58,806 bases of DNA from Oscillospiraceae bacterium (GTDB lineage: Bacteria; Bacillota; Clostridia; Oscillospirales; Oscillospiraceae), in contig JAJQBY010000049.1 in the NCBI GenBank assembly GCA_021203045.1, positions 1 to 58,806 of the forward strand, in the 5' to 3' direction. Below, in pieces: positions 7,836 through 16,384 of the stretch (its first letter is position 1; each line of letters begins with the position of its first letter). Below the pieces are notes generated by a model. It did no database searches. It was not told the DNA's origin and was given only the letters and a program-made list of their open reading frames with translations. The position numbers were made by a program, and so were the translations under genes.

Positions 7836-8444
7836 ATGAACGGAAATGACTATTTGAAAATGCTGGTGGAGGACATCCACTCTGCTACGGTCGCTATCAT
7901 CGGCCCGGATGGTCATCCCCAGACACGCATCATTGACATGATGCTGTGTGATGAAGCAGGTGTGTACTTTCTGACGGCAAAGGGCAAAGCCTTTTATACT
8001 CAGCTTATGGAGCAGCGGTACATTGCAGTATCTGCCACCAAGGATAAAAAGGCTGTATCGCTTCGAGGCCGGATCCGGAGCATTGGCAGTGAAAAGCTGG
8101 ATGAGATTTTTGAAAAGAACGCCTATATGCAGAAAATTTATCCCAATGATACCCGCAGCGCTCTGGAGGTGTTTCACCTGTACGAGGCCAGCGGAGAATA
8201 TTTCGACATCAGCGACCCCGCTCGTGTGGTGCGCGACAGCATTGTGATCGGCCAGCCGGAGACTGTGGTGAGCGGCTATTTTGTTGGAAGTGGCTGTATC
8301 GGCTGCAAGCTGTGCTACTCTGTCTGTCCGCAGAAATGTATTGATATTTCTATAAAACCGGTGGTGATCGATCAGAGCCGCTGCCTGCATTGCGGCCGCT
8401 GCGCGGAGATCTGCCCGGAACAGACCATTGAAAAGAGAGGATAG
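7836..8444 (+). CDS. FMN-binding split-barrel (PNPOx-like) protein fused to a 2[4Fe-4S] ferredoxin domain
   Basis: A 202-residue two-domain protein. Residues 1-130 resemble the pyridoxamine 5'-phosphate oxidase/FMN split barrel (VAIIGPDGHPQTRIIDMML, then FLTAKGKAFYTQL, and SLRGRIRSIG). Residues about 150-200 carry two ferredoxin clusters: CIGCKLCYSVCPQKC and CLHCGRCAEICPE. It likely binds FMN plus two 4Fe-4S clusters and moves electrons in the cytoplasm. The SD GGAGG lies 11 bases before the ATG. The next gene starts two bases after the TAG stop, so this is an operon with the macrodomain and sirtuin genes. Its redox partner could be the flavodoxin protein upstream; that is inference. Confidence 0.85.
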   Translation: MNGNDYLKMLVEDIHSATVAIIGPDGHPQTRIIDMMLCDEAGVYFLTAKGKAFYTQLMEQRYIAVSATKDKKAVSLRGRIRSIGSEKLDEIFEKNAYMQKIYPNDTRSALEVFHLYEASGEYFDISDPARVVRDSIVIGQPETVVSGYFVGSGCIGCKLCYSVCPQKCIDISIKPVVIDQSRCLHCGRCAEICPEQTIEKRG

Positions 8445-8446
8445 TC

Positions 8447-9220
8447 ATGACACAGGACGAACGCAGAAACTACCTGATCCGGGCGCTTCTTGCTGAGGAT
8501 ACCCGGTATCGGAATATGGAGATCCCTTCTGATATGCAGCAGCAAAAACAACTCCTGCGGGCGCTGCTCAATGTCCGTATGCCAAAGCCGGTCAGCGCTG
8601 AATTTCTGGAGATACAGGACGCCTATTTGCAGGAGGAGACCCGACGTAAAGGCATTACAGATTTATCCGACCTGACGCCGGCGCAGGAGGGAATCTATCT
8701 CTGGCGGGGCGACATCACAACGCTGCGCTGTGGAGCGATTGTAAACGCGGCCAACTCTCAGATGCTGGGCTGCTTCTGTCCGAATCATGGCTGCATTGAT
8801 AACGTCATCCATACCTATGCGGGCGTTCAGCTTCGCGCCGCCTGCGCGGAGCTGATGGAGAGGCAGGGGCACGAAGAAGAAACTGGCCTGGCAAAGATCA
8901 CTCCGGCATTTAACCTGCCCTGTGACTATGTTATTCACACGGTTGGCCCCATTGTCAGCGGTCGGTTAACAGAGAGTGACAGGGAGCTGCTTGCCTCCTG
9001 CTATCGCTCCTGTTTGGAGTTGGCAGGGCAGAACAGGATTAAGAGCATCGCGTTCTGCTGCATCTCCACCGGAGAATTCCATTTTCCGAATGACCAAGCG
9101 GCCCGGATCGCTGTCTATACGATACAGGAATATAAACAACAAACTCATAACGAAATCGAGGTGATCTTCAATGTTTTTAAGGACATCGACCTGCAAATCT
9201 ACCGAAACCTATTACGATAA
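8447..9220 (+). CDS. Protein-ADP-ribose hydrolase, zinc-type macrodomain
   Basis: A 257-residue macrodomain enzyme that removes ADP-ribose from modified proteins. Residues about 1-75 form a helical N-terminal extension typical of the zinc-macro group linked to SirTM. The macrodomain follows: GDITTLRCGAIVNAANSQMLG, then the zinc-site segment CFCPNHGCIDNVIH with Cys/His ligands, and the phosphate loop SIAFCCISTGEFHFP. The start follows the previous stop by two bases. Its 3' end overlaps the sirtuin gene by 50 bases, so the two are translationally coupled. In known pairs SirTM attaches ADP-ribose and this enzyme removes it. The usual substrate, a GcvH-like lipoyl protein, is not encoded nearby. 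Confidence 0.92.
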   Translation: MTQDERRNYLIRALLAEDTRYRNMEIPSDMQQQKQLLRALLNVRMPKPVSAEFLEIQDAYLQEETRRKGITDLSDLTPAQEGIYLWRGDITTLRCGAIVNAANSQMLGCFCPNHGCIDNVIHTYAGVQLRAACAELMERQGHEEETGLAKITPAFNLPCDYVIHTVGPIVSGRLTESDRELLASCYRSCLELAGQNRIKSIAFCCISTGEFHFPNDQAARIAVYTIQEYKQQTHNEIEVIFNVFKDIDLQIYRNLLR

Positions 9221-10043
9221 GATCAAACGGCTGAAAAACGAGCTTGAAACGGCAGACGCCGTCGTTATCGGCGCCGGAGCGGGACTGTCCGCATCGGCCG
9301 GAATGAGCTACAGCGGGGAGCGATTTGAAAAATACTTCTCAGATTTCCACCAAAAACATGGTATTACAGATATGTATTCCGGGGGCTTCTATCCCTTTAG
9401 CACGCTGGAGGAATACTGGGCATGGTGGTCGCGGAACATTCTGATCAACCGCTATGAAGCAGGTGTGGGGAAGCCGTACACAGACCTGTTGGAAATAGTA
9501 AAGGACAAGGACTATTTTGTGCTGACCACAAACGTGGATCATCAATTTCAGCTTGCTGAATTTGACAGGAAACGGCTGTTTTATACCCAAGGTGATTATG
9601 GCCTGTGGCAATGCTCCAAGCCCTGTCACGACAAGACCTATGACAATGAAGAAGCTGTCCGGCAGATGGTGACCGCGCAAAAGGACATGATGATTCCATC
9701 AGACCTGATCCCCCGCTGCCCGGTCTGCGGTGCGCCCATGACCATGAATCTGCGATGCGACGATGCCTTTGTGGAGGATGAGGGCTGGCATAAGGCTGCG
9801 AAGCGATACGGCGACTTTATCCGCCGGCATGAGACTATGCACGTCCTGTTTTTAGAGCTGGGCGTGGGAGCGAATACCCCTGTTATCATCAAGTATCCCT
9901 TCTGGCAGATGACCGCGAAAAATGCCAATGCGGTCTATGCCTGCATTAACATGGGAGAGGCCTTCTGTCCCAACGAGATCACCTGTCAGTCGATTTGCAT
10001 AGATGCGGATCTTGGAGCGGTCCTGAATCAAATAAAAGCATAA
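9171..10043 (+). CDS. Class M sirtuin (SirTM), protein ADP-ribosyltransferase
   Basis: A 290-residue Sir2-fold protein of the macrodomain-linked SirTM class, which transfers ADP-ribose from NAD to proteins rather than deacetylating them. The NAD-binding VVIGAGAGLSASAGM is at residues about 32-46. TTNVD holds Asn121, and Gln140 in YTQGDYG stands where deacetylating sirtuins have the catalytic His. As I recall the Staphylococcus SirTM, the key Asn118 and Gln137 sit at the same spacing. Four cysteines (CSKPC, CPVC) form the zinc site. The start has GAGGTG seven bases upstream and lies 50 bases inside the macrodomain gene. It is the last gene of the cassette; a broken gene and IS remnants follow. 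Confidence 0.9.
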   Translation: MFLRTSTCKSTETYYDKIKRLKNELETADAVVIGAGAGLSASAGMSYSGERFEKYFSDFHQKHGITDMYSGGFYPFSTLEEYWAWWSRNILINRYEAGVGKPYTDLLEIVKDKDYFVLTTNVDHQFQLAEFDRKRLFYTQGDYGLWQCSKPCHDKTYDNEEAVRQMVTAQKDMMIPSDLIPRCPVCGAPMTMNLRCDDAFVEDEGWHKAAKRYGDFIRRHETMHVLFLELGVGANTPVIIKYPFWQMTAKNANAVYACINMGEAFCPNEITCQSICIDADLGAVLNQIKA

Positions 10044-10074
10044 CGATAATGCTGTGATGAGCGGCATACAGGCT

Positions 10075-10275
10075 TTAGCAGGAGCAGCATTGGACCGGGG
10101 GTATGGCATACATACTGAATAATATTGCCTGCAAGACTTTGAGATCGCAATTTTGGCCTTCGGCAAGTCCCCGGATTTCGTCCAATATTTCAGGATAAAG
10201 CTTTTCATATATCGGGATGCAGGACTGTGCATAATCGATACGTTCCTTTGTGATCTCAAAAGGGATATTATTCAA
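10075..10275 (-). pseudogene. N-terminal fragment of a C45-type acyltransferase/peptidase
   Basis: A 66-residue reading frame whose middle (EILDEIRGLAEGQNCDLKVLQ) is typical of C45 autoproteolytic acyltransferase/hydrolases (the penicillin acyltransferase-like group). It ends CCSC, near where the catalytic cysteine of the family sits, and then meets a stop. The usual protein is about 300 residues or more, so this is a remnant cut off by a stop and by the neighbouring sirtuin gene. No function is expected. Recognition rests on a short match, so certainty is moderate. Confidence 0.5.
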
Positions 10276-10299
10276 AATTGAATTCTGATGCTTCAGTAA

Positions 10300-10341
10300 A
10301 AGGGAACCTCAATGAAGTCCGGCTTCATAGTGGGTTCCCTT
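10300..10341. repeat. Nested inverted repeat next to IS debris
   Basis: Outer arms AAGGGAACC (10300-10308) and GGTTCCCTT (10333-10341); inner arms ATGAAG and CTTCAT. No T-run follows on either strand, so it is more likely a mobile-element end or scar than a terminator. The gap 10276-10502 otherwise shows no gene. Confidence 0.45.
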
Positions 10342-10580
10342 GTATCGTACATGATACATTTTTATTCGCTCCCTGATCTTGTAATGAGCTGCCAGCTTCG
10401 TTCTGCAACAGAGTAACCGAATAAAAATTTCATGTCAAGCAAATAAAATTGTATGCTGAGACGAGTTTTATCAAGGGTCACTTTGAAGTGTACCCCAAGA
10501 CGCGGACACAAATCCAAAGCGAGAACAGAAGCGAAAATCAAGGATGCGTGATTTCTGGGTTGGGGGGCACGGGGCTTTGG

Positions 10581-11515
10581 TTATACGCCAGAGCGGCAGT
10601 ATTCGTAATAGTCATTGGGCGTTAGCTTGTCGAGCTACCATTGCCCGCGGTCATTGTTGTAGTAGTCCATGTAGTCGTCAATGACCGCATCGGCCTCCTC
10701 GAAGGAGCTGCAAGCGGCGATCTTGCCAGCAATCTCGTCCTTCATATGGCCGAAAAAGCTCTCCTGGGGCGCATTGTCCTGGCAGTTTCCTCTGTGGGAC
10801 ATGGACTGACGGAGGTTGGAATAACTGAGTATCTGCCGGACCTTTTGCTGGTGTAATGACTGCCCTGGTCGCTGTGTATCAGCGTCTCAGCGTACAACGA
10901 GGCGCCGTGCTTTTCAATAAGCTGGTTGACCGTTTCTAGGACAAAATCCACCGCCAGGGAATCGCTGAGCGCATAGGCCAGAATCTGCATGGTGCAGGCA
11001 TCCTTAATCACAGAGAGGTAAAAAAAGAACACGCCGCAGTATGGGATGTAGGTGATGTCGGTCAGCAGAACCCTTCTCGGCCCGTGCTCTTTGAACTCCC
11101 GATTCAGGAGATTGTCGGCAACGGCATCCGTTTTGAGGGCTTTCATCATCCTGCGATAGGGGCTTGCCCCTCGGATGGGGCAGACGACGCCATATTTTCG
11201 CATGAACCGCTGGATTTTCTTGGTGTTCATCAGAGCAGGCGGCTGCATATGCAGAAGCCTCATATGAATCCCACGAATCCCCTTGTCATACTCCCGGAAG
11301 CGATAAGCCTCCAGAATGAGGGCAAAATCAGCTTCGTTCCTGGTCTCCCGTTCGGCGCGTTTTTCCGCCGATGCAAGCCAGCTGTAATAGCCGGAACGTG
11401 ATACTCCGGCAATCCGGCAAAGGTCTTTAAGGTCTTTGACATTTTGCAGGCTTCCCTCCTGGGAGACGACCTCATGGATGAGCCGGTATTTCGCGCTGGG
11501 CCTGTCCATGATCAA
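10581..11515 (-). pseudogene. IS3-family transposase OrfB, frameshifted and interrupted
   Basis: DDE integrase-type transposase. The N-terminal helix-turn-helix part is seen in LCRIAGVSRSGYYSWL, the first Asp in LLTDITYIPY, and the second Asp in LIHSDQGSHYTS. At about 10845, in a run of A, the frame shifts by one. The true continuation (SYSNLRQSMSHRGNCQDNAPQESFFGHMK, in parts) lies in the next frame and includes the catalytic Glu. A TAG then interrupts the conserved GQW-LDKLTP end before the natural stop at 10581. Two independent lesions mark it as dead unless both are sequencing errors. Confidence 0.82.
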
Positions 11516-11949
11516 GTTCTCGACCGCTTGCCGCTGTCCAGCTCGGTAAGCTTTTTTAAAAAGTCAAGCTGCTGACGGAGATGGGAAATCTCGCGCTGCA
11601 TGGCAGCAACGGACTGCTGGGCGGGCATGGTGTTGTAATCCACACAGACGGGCTTGTCCTGCTTCGTGGCAGGATGAGCTTCTGTAAAGACCTCTCCCGC
11701 ATCCGCCTGCCTGGACAGTCTGTAGGCAAAGCTGCAGATTCTGCCGTCACCCAATAGCTCTGTGTCGTAGCCAAGGCTCTGGAATATCTCCCGCGCTCCC
11801 TCGCCAGTCTCATACCGGGCCAGGAACAGTTTTTTGAACTCCAGCGTATAGGAGATGCGGCAGGGATTGATTTTATAAGTAAATGGATTTGCTGCCAGCA
11901 GCTCCATTTGCTCCGTCATGAATTTTTTGACGGGACGCCTTTCTCTCAT
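11512..11949 (-). CDS. IS3-family transposase OrfA
   Basis: A 145-residue helix-turn-helix protein that would help OrfB bind the element ends. The N-terminal part contains FKKLFLARYETGEGAREIFQSLGYDTELLG, a variant of the transposase helix-turn-helix. A C-terminal leucine-rich coiled coil (ISHLRQQLDFLKKL) is usual for OrfA dimers. The start at 11949 has GAGGAAAC before it. It overlaps orfB by 4 bases. It is intact, but the element's orfB is broken. Confidence 0.72.
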   Translation of the reverse strand: MRERRPVKKFMTEQMELLAANPFTYKINPCRISYTLEFKKLFLARYETGEGAREIFQSLGYDTELLGDGRICSFAYRLSRQADAGEVFTEAHPATKQDKPVCVDYNTMPAQQSVAAMQREISHLRQQLDFLKKLTELDSGKRSRT

Positions 11950-12073
11950 AACTGTTTCCTCTATGCTGCCCCTATTATACGACATGACCCGAGGTCGTGT
12001 CCATGATATAGTCCCCATAGAGTAGACACTCGAAAAAGCAAAAGCTCGAGACTACACTAAGGGGACTATTATT

Positions 12074-12513
12074 ATGGCAAGAAACAGTCACAGGAACCGA
12101 AAATACAGTACTGAAATAAAGATAGCAGCGGTGCAGTTTTATCAGGCAGGAGAGGGAAGTCTTCGGACTGTTTGTAAATAGTATAACATATCGGATAAGC
12201 ATGTACTCCAAGGATGGATTGCGTGCTATAATGGTCATAAAGAGTTTAAGCAGCCCAGTGCTGCAAAAGGAGCACTCTATATGCCGAAGGGGGAAGAAAA
12301 CCACCCAGCAGGAACGGGCGGAGATCGTAGAGTTCTGCCTGAAACTGGGTACGCAAGTATAAGGCAAAAGGAATAGAGGGGTTAGCAGACGGCAGGGGCC
12401 GTACAAAGCCGGAAAGCGAGATGACCGACACCGAGAAGCTTCAGGCGCAGGTACAGATGCTGGAGGCGCAGCTCCGGGACAAACAGATGGAGATAGACCT
12501 GTTAAAAAAGTGA
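12074..12513 (+). pseudogene. Transposase OrfA remnant of IS copy A
   Basis: Begins MARNSHRNRKYSTEIK and runs 35 codons to a TAG (12178-12180) where copy B has CAG. It continues in frame with YNISDKHVLQGWIACYNGHKEF, then shifts frame. An internal deletion joins the second helix-turn-helix to the coiled-coil end (MTDTEKLQAQVQMLEAQL). Confidence 0.75.
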
Positions 12514-12532
12514 GGGAGCAGGAAGGAGGTGT

Positions 12533-13158
12533 TTGGTGGGAGAAGTAAGGCAGGAGCCGTCTTATTTGGCGATTGAGTATATGCACGAAACAGAGAAGTA
12601 TTCTGTGTCTAAATTATGCACCGCTCTTCATATTCCCCGCTGCTCGTACTACAGTTGGTTAAAACGGGAGAAAAACAGCAACGAATTATTAAATGAGCAG
12701 ATTATAGAGTGGATTAAGGCACTTTATGTGGAGCAGAATGGAATCCTTGGCTACCGGCAGATGACGATTGCCATTAACCGAATCACACTGCTTTTAACAA
12801 GAAGCGGATTCGCAGGCTGATGCGAGCCTTGCAGCTGCAATCGGTATGCCGGAAAAAGCGATACAACTACACACTCTCCACCCCGAAGGCGACGGCAGAA
12901 AATATCCTGAACCGTAACTTTCATGCAGACAAGCCAAACGAGGAATGGATGACGGATGTGACAGAGTTCAAGTGGTATGAGGGGGTCAGTGGTACACAAG
13001 CTGTATCTGAGTGCCGTTTTAAACTTGTACAACAGACGGATTGTGGCATAAAAATTGGTGTCAGCAACAACCGGCTGGTATTTGATACCTACAATACCGG
13101 GCGTTACCAACGGCGGCTCAAGTGCATGACTCCTATGGAGCTCCACGCTGCCGCATAA
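12533..13158 (+). pseudogene. Transposase OrfB remnant of IS copy A
   Basis: Starts EVRQEPSYLAIEYMHE and keeps the N-terminal HTH part (CTALHIPRCSYYSWLKRE). It frameshifts near 12790, resumes with ENILNRNFHADKPNEEW and the first catalytic Asp (TDVTEFKWYEG), shifts again, and then jumps from LVFDT straight to YNTGRYQRR. That jump removes the second Asp and the Glu of the DDE triad. Confidence 0.8.
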
Positions 13159-13278
13159 CAAAGACGGCCTCTGCCCCGGGGCAAAGACCATCTTTAAAAA
13201 TATTCTTTTGTTTTCTCTGCCTGTTCGGAGATTTTTTGTGTTGTTTGCGCCAAAAATGTGTCGTTCGGGCCGGAAGGG

Positions 13279-13307
13279 TTTTCATCAAATGAACAAAGTG
13301 TTATAAG
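13279..13307 (+). promoter_or_regulatory. Possible promoter of the tannase gene
   Basis: TTTTCA (13279-13284), 17-base spacer, TATAAG (13302-13307). It overlaps an imperfect dyad with TTATAAG and TTGATAAC arms (13301-13320). A GCGCGCGATGCGC hairpin lies between it and the SD AGGAGG (13347-13352). Confidence 0.4.
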
Positions 13308-13360
13308 TTATATTGATAACAAATGCGCGCGATGCGCAAACCTTACAGGAGGAACGACCA

Positions 13361-16144
13361 ATGAAGAGACTTATATCCGTTTTGCTCTGCCTGTGCCTGA
13401 CGGCGGGGCTGTGCACCGGCCTGACCTTCGCATCCTCGGAGGAGCCAGCCTCCGGGGAGACATCCGGAGCGGGGGAGACCCTGGCCTGGATGGCGGACGA
13501 GGCCACCGGTGCCTGGACGCTGGAGGAGCAGGATATTCTGGTACCGGCGGCTTATCTGGATGAGACCGGCGCGGCCACGAGCGCCGTGGTAAACGGTTAT
13601 TATGCTGCCACTGCGCCCATCCTGCTGGTCACCGGAGAGGAGCTGTCCGACCAGGCGGCCCTCGCGGAGGGCTATGTGGTGGCTCACGCCGACGGGGATA
13701 CGCTGGTGGACACCGTCGCCTGGCTCGCGGCGAATGACGAGGCCCTGCCCGGCGATTCGGCGCTTATCGTCGCTATCGGCTCCGGTGAGACGGCGGCCCG
13801 GATCGCCGAGCTTGCTGTGAGCGGGAGCGGGATTTATGCTGCTGTGATGTATGACCCGGCGGTGGCTGGCTCCGTCTCTGAGGAGGAACTCGTGGCCGCC
13901 TATGGCGCTGCGCTGGAGAGCTATCTACTGGATAATTACCAATCCAGCCGGGTGGACGGGCCGAACATCGTCTACACCATCGATACCGAGGGCGCGCAGG
14001 CCTATTGCGAGGAGAACGCCCAGGGCTTCGGGGTGGATTATGAGACCCTGGCTGTCAGCACCGAGGGCGTGGCCCTCACGGCGGAGGGCGCGGCAGGGGA
14101 GACTGTCATCGACCCCGCCGCCGGGGAGAACGCGGCGTATTTCTACATCCGTGCTGCCCAGACGGACACCGCCGTTGCCAGTGCCGCCCTGGCCCTTGGC
14201 GCGACTCTGAAGGACGCCGGGGACACGGTAAACTGTGCTGTTTCCTGGGGCCAGGAGGGGACAAGTGCCCTGTTCACCTGGCTGGAGCGCGTCTGCAAAT
14301 ACGAGGTGCAGTATTCCGCCGAGGAGGTGGAGACTGTCCTGAACCTTGAAAACGCTATTGCCGGCGGGGAGTATACCTGGACAGCCAGCAGCAGTGTCTA
14401 TACTATCAGCTATGTCACAGCCGTGGCAAATCCTGAGCTTGAGAGCTATCAGGGCCTTTCCATCGCTATCCCTGCGGCCTATGTAGAGGGCATCGACGAG
14501 AACGGCAACCTGATCATCGACTGGGACGCAGAGATCGTCAGCCCTAACGGGGCAGTCTATACTGCCGCTACCGCGCCCATCATCATCAACACCGGCGCGG
14601 CGGGCTATTCTGCCAGCACCACCAGCGGGGCCGGCGGGACCTACGCCAGCTATGGCTATATAAACGTCGCCTGCGGCAACCGGGGCAAGAATAACGTCGC
14701 CACCGATGCGGAGGGCAATTCCTATTACACCGGCGACTCCCCCTATTGCCTGGTCGATCAGAAGGCGGTTGTCCGCTGGCTCAAGTACAACATTGAGCTT
14801 GGAAATATCTGCGGCGACGCTGACCGCATCGTATCCACCGGCGGCTCCGGCGGCGGCGCACACAGCCTGATGCTGGCCGCTACCGGTAACCACTCCGACT
14901 TCTATCCCTATCTGGAGGAATCCGGCGCGCTAGGCGCTTACTATGACGCGGATTCGGACAGCTATTACAGCACCGTTTCCGATGCCATCTGGGGCGCATG
15001 CCCGTATTCTCCCATTACGAACCTGGAGGAGGCCGACCTTGCCTATGAGTGGGAATCCCTCCTCTCCCTGACCGCCCTGGATGACATTGATGCGGATGAG
15101 TTTCTCCGAACGCTCAGCGCCTATGTGGCCGAGGCCTATGTGGAATATGTGAACGATCTGGGCCTTGTGTATGACCTGGATGGAGACGGCGAGGCCGAGG
15201 CCATGACCATCAACGAGGACGGCGTAAGCGGCACCTATGTGGACTTCATGGTGGCGCAGGCCACCTCCGATCTGGAGTGGTTCCTTGACCACATCGACAG
15301 CGTGACCCTCAGCGTCACCTGGGAAAACGAAAACGGCGAGAGCCAGGCGGAGGCCTATTTTTACGGCCACTACAGCTATACCGAATCCATCGACGGCCTC
15401 CAGCTCAAGGGCTATGACCTGTCTGAGTTCGGCATGACCCTCTCCGGCAGCGAGGAAGATGGCTGGACGGTGGAAATGACTGCCGAGGGCTTTTTGAGCT
15501 ACCGCAGCCGCTCCAAGGGTGTCACCGCCTTTGACCGCATTGGGTTCCTGGACGAGAACGGCGACTACAATGCGGAAAACCTTGAGTTTGGCAACGAGAC
15601 CCAGGATTACCGCCACTGGGACAGCTATCTGCTGGAGGTCCTCCAGGAGAATGCGGAGGAGCTTTCCGTCCTCTATAGCCCGGATGATACCTATGGCATG
15701 TATGAGACCTATGAGGATATGCTGGCCGCCTTCGAGGAGGACGTAGCCATCATCGAAAACGGTGACGAATATTATGCCTATACGGACGCCACCATCGTGG
15801 AGCTGTATAACCCCCTGCGCTATATCCTGGACGAGGAGACCGAGCAGCCCACATGGGTCCGCCTGGTACACGGCACCCAGGACAAGGATGTCTCCCTCAT
15901 GACCACCCAGAACGACGCGATAGCCTGGACGATGCAGGGGGTGAACGTGGGCCTGTTCTGGAGCTGGGACAACGTCCATGTCGCCACCGACCCCTTGGAT
16001 ACCTCTAAGACCAGCTATATCGACGCCATGGCTATGCTGGAGGACGGCATAGAGATAGAATACCCCATCACCTCCGAGCTGGAGGGCTCCGCCTCCACGG
16101 ATTCCGCCTCCGGCGAGGCCTCTGCCTCCGGCGAAGCGTCCTGA
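13361..16144 (+). CDS. Secreted subtype-B-like tannase (alpha/beta hydrolase)
   Basis: A 927-residue exported esterase, likely cleaving galloyl or other phenolic esters. The signal peptide is residues 1-22 (MKRL, hydrophobic core, FAS), followed by a Ser/Glu-rich linker. Residues about 45-350 are an unassigned N-terminal region. The catalytic domain holds the nucleophile Ser496 in GGSGGGAHS, Asp841 in HGTQDKD and His873 in WDNVHV. The Asp-His distance of 32 equals that of Lactobacillus plantarum tannase (Asp419/His451, from memory). A Ser/Ala/Glu tail (residues about 908-927) ends the protein. ATG 13361 is chosen because AGGAGG lies 8 bases upstream; a longer frame to 13313 would add residues before the signal peptide. 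An anchor is not visible. The substrate is inferred from family resemblance. Confidence 0.82.
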   Translation: MKRLISVLLCLCLTAGLCTGLTFASSEEPASGETSGAGETLAWMADEATGAWTLEEQDILVPAAYLDETGAATSAVVNGYYAATAPILLVTGEELSDQAALAEGYVVAHADGDTLVDTVAWLAANDEALPGDSALIVAIGSGETAARIAELAVSGSGIYAAVMYDPAVAGSVSEEELVAAYGAALESYLLDNYQSSRVDGPNIVYTIDTEGAQAYCEENAQGFGVDYETLAVSTEGVALTAEGAAGETVIDPAAGENAAYFYIRAAQTDTAVASAALALGATLKDAGDTVNCAVSWGQEGTSALFTWLERVCKYEVQYSAEEVETVLNLENAIAGGEYTWTASSSVYTISYVTAVANPELESYQGLSIAIPAAYVEGIDENGNLIIDWDAEIVSPNGAVYTAATAPIIINTGAAGYSASTTSGAGGTYASYGYINVACGNRGKNNVATDAEGNSYYTGDSPYCLVDQKAVVRWLKYNIELGNICGDADRIVSTGGSGGGAHSLMLAATGNHSDFYPYLEESGALGAYYDADSDSYYSTVSDAIWGACPYSPITNLEEADLAYEWESLLSLTALDDIDADEFLRTLSAYVAEAYVEYVNDLGLVYDLDGDGEAEAMTINEDGVSGTYVDFMVAQATSDLEWFLDHIDSVTLSVTWENENGESQAEAYFYGHYSYTESIDGLQLKGYDLSEFGMTLSGSEEDGWTVEMTAEGFLSYRSRSKGVTAFDRIGFLDENGDYNAENLEFGNETQDYRHWDSYLLEVLQENAEELSVLYSPDDTYGMYETYEDMLAAFEEDVAIIENGDEYYAYTDATIVELYNPLRYILDEETEQPTWVRLVHGTQDKDVSLMTTQNDAIAWTMQGVNVGLFWSWDNVHVATDPLDTSKTSYIDAMAMLEDGIEIEYPITSELEGSASTDSASGEASASGEAS

Positions 16145-16180
16145 TACGTTCAGTATCAGCAAAACAGCTAAGAAGCACGG

Positions 16181-16224
16181 CGCCTCCCCTGCCCAGACAA
16201 CGGGCGGGGAGGCGTTTCTGTTTT
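16181..16224 (+). terminator. Terminator after the tannase gene
   Basis: CGCCTCCCCTGCCC (16181-16194) pairs with GGGCGGGGAGGCG (16202-16214) and is followed by TTTCTGTTTT. A smaller hairpin, GATAC-GTTCA-GTATC, sits at 16143-16157. Confidence 0.82.
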
Positions 16225-16384
16225 CTTTCCGGAATTTTACAATATACTTTACAAACGATACCAAGGATTTACTATTCCATGGTAGATAAAGCTCCCTTGA
16301 AAAATTATAGTGAAGCAGGGTATCGGCAGGACTGTATTTCTGCCGGCGACCTGTAATCTATAAAAATGAAAGGGACGGCACACG

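Larger units (their letters stand above)
10503..12003 (-). mobile_element. Degenerate IS3-family insertion sequence
   Basis: Contains orfA (11512-11949) and a broken orfB (10581-11515) on the minus strand in the usual IS3 overlap. The ends are estimated from GGACAC-containing sequences facing inward at 10504 and 12002; the inverted repeats match poorly, so the limits are approximate. Lesions in orfB mean it cannot move by itself. Confidence 0.7.
12008..13226 (+). mobile_element. Degenerate IS3-like element, copy A
   Basis: Left end at about 12008: TAGTCCCC...GTAGACAC, followed by a self-complementary stretch that ends AAGGGGACTA at about 12067. The right part shares AAAGAC...GGCAAAGACCATCTTTAAAAATATTC with the copy at 31.9-32.9 kb but loses its last inverted-repeat bases. 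Coding parts for orfA and orfB remain with many lesions. The catalytic core of the transposase is deleted, so it is non-autonomous. Confidence 0.75.

Noticed and set aside
13925-16264. Long minus-strand frames opposite the tannase gene
   Set aside because: Same reason: they shadow a gene with signal peptide, SD and catalytic motifs on the plus strand, and show no domain of their own.
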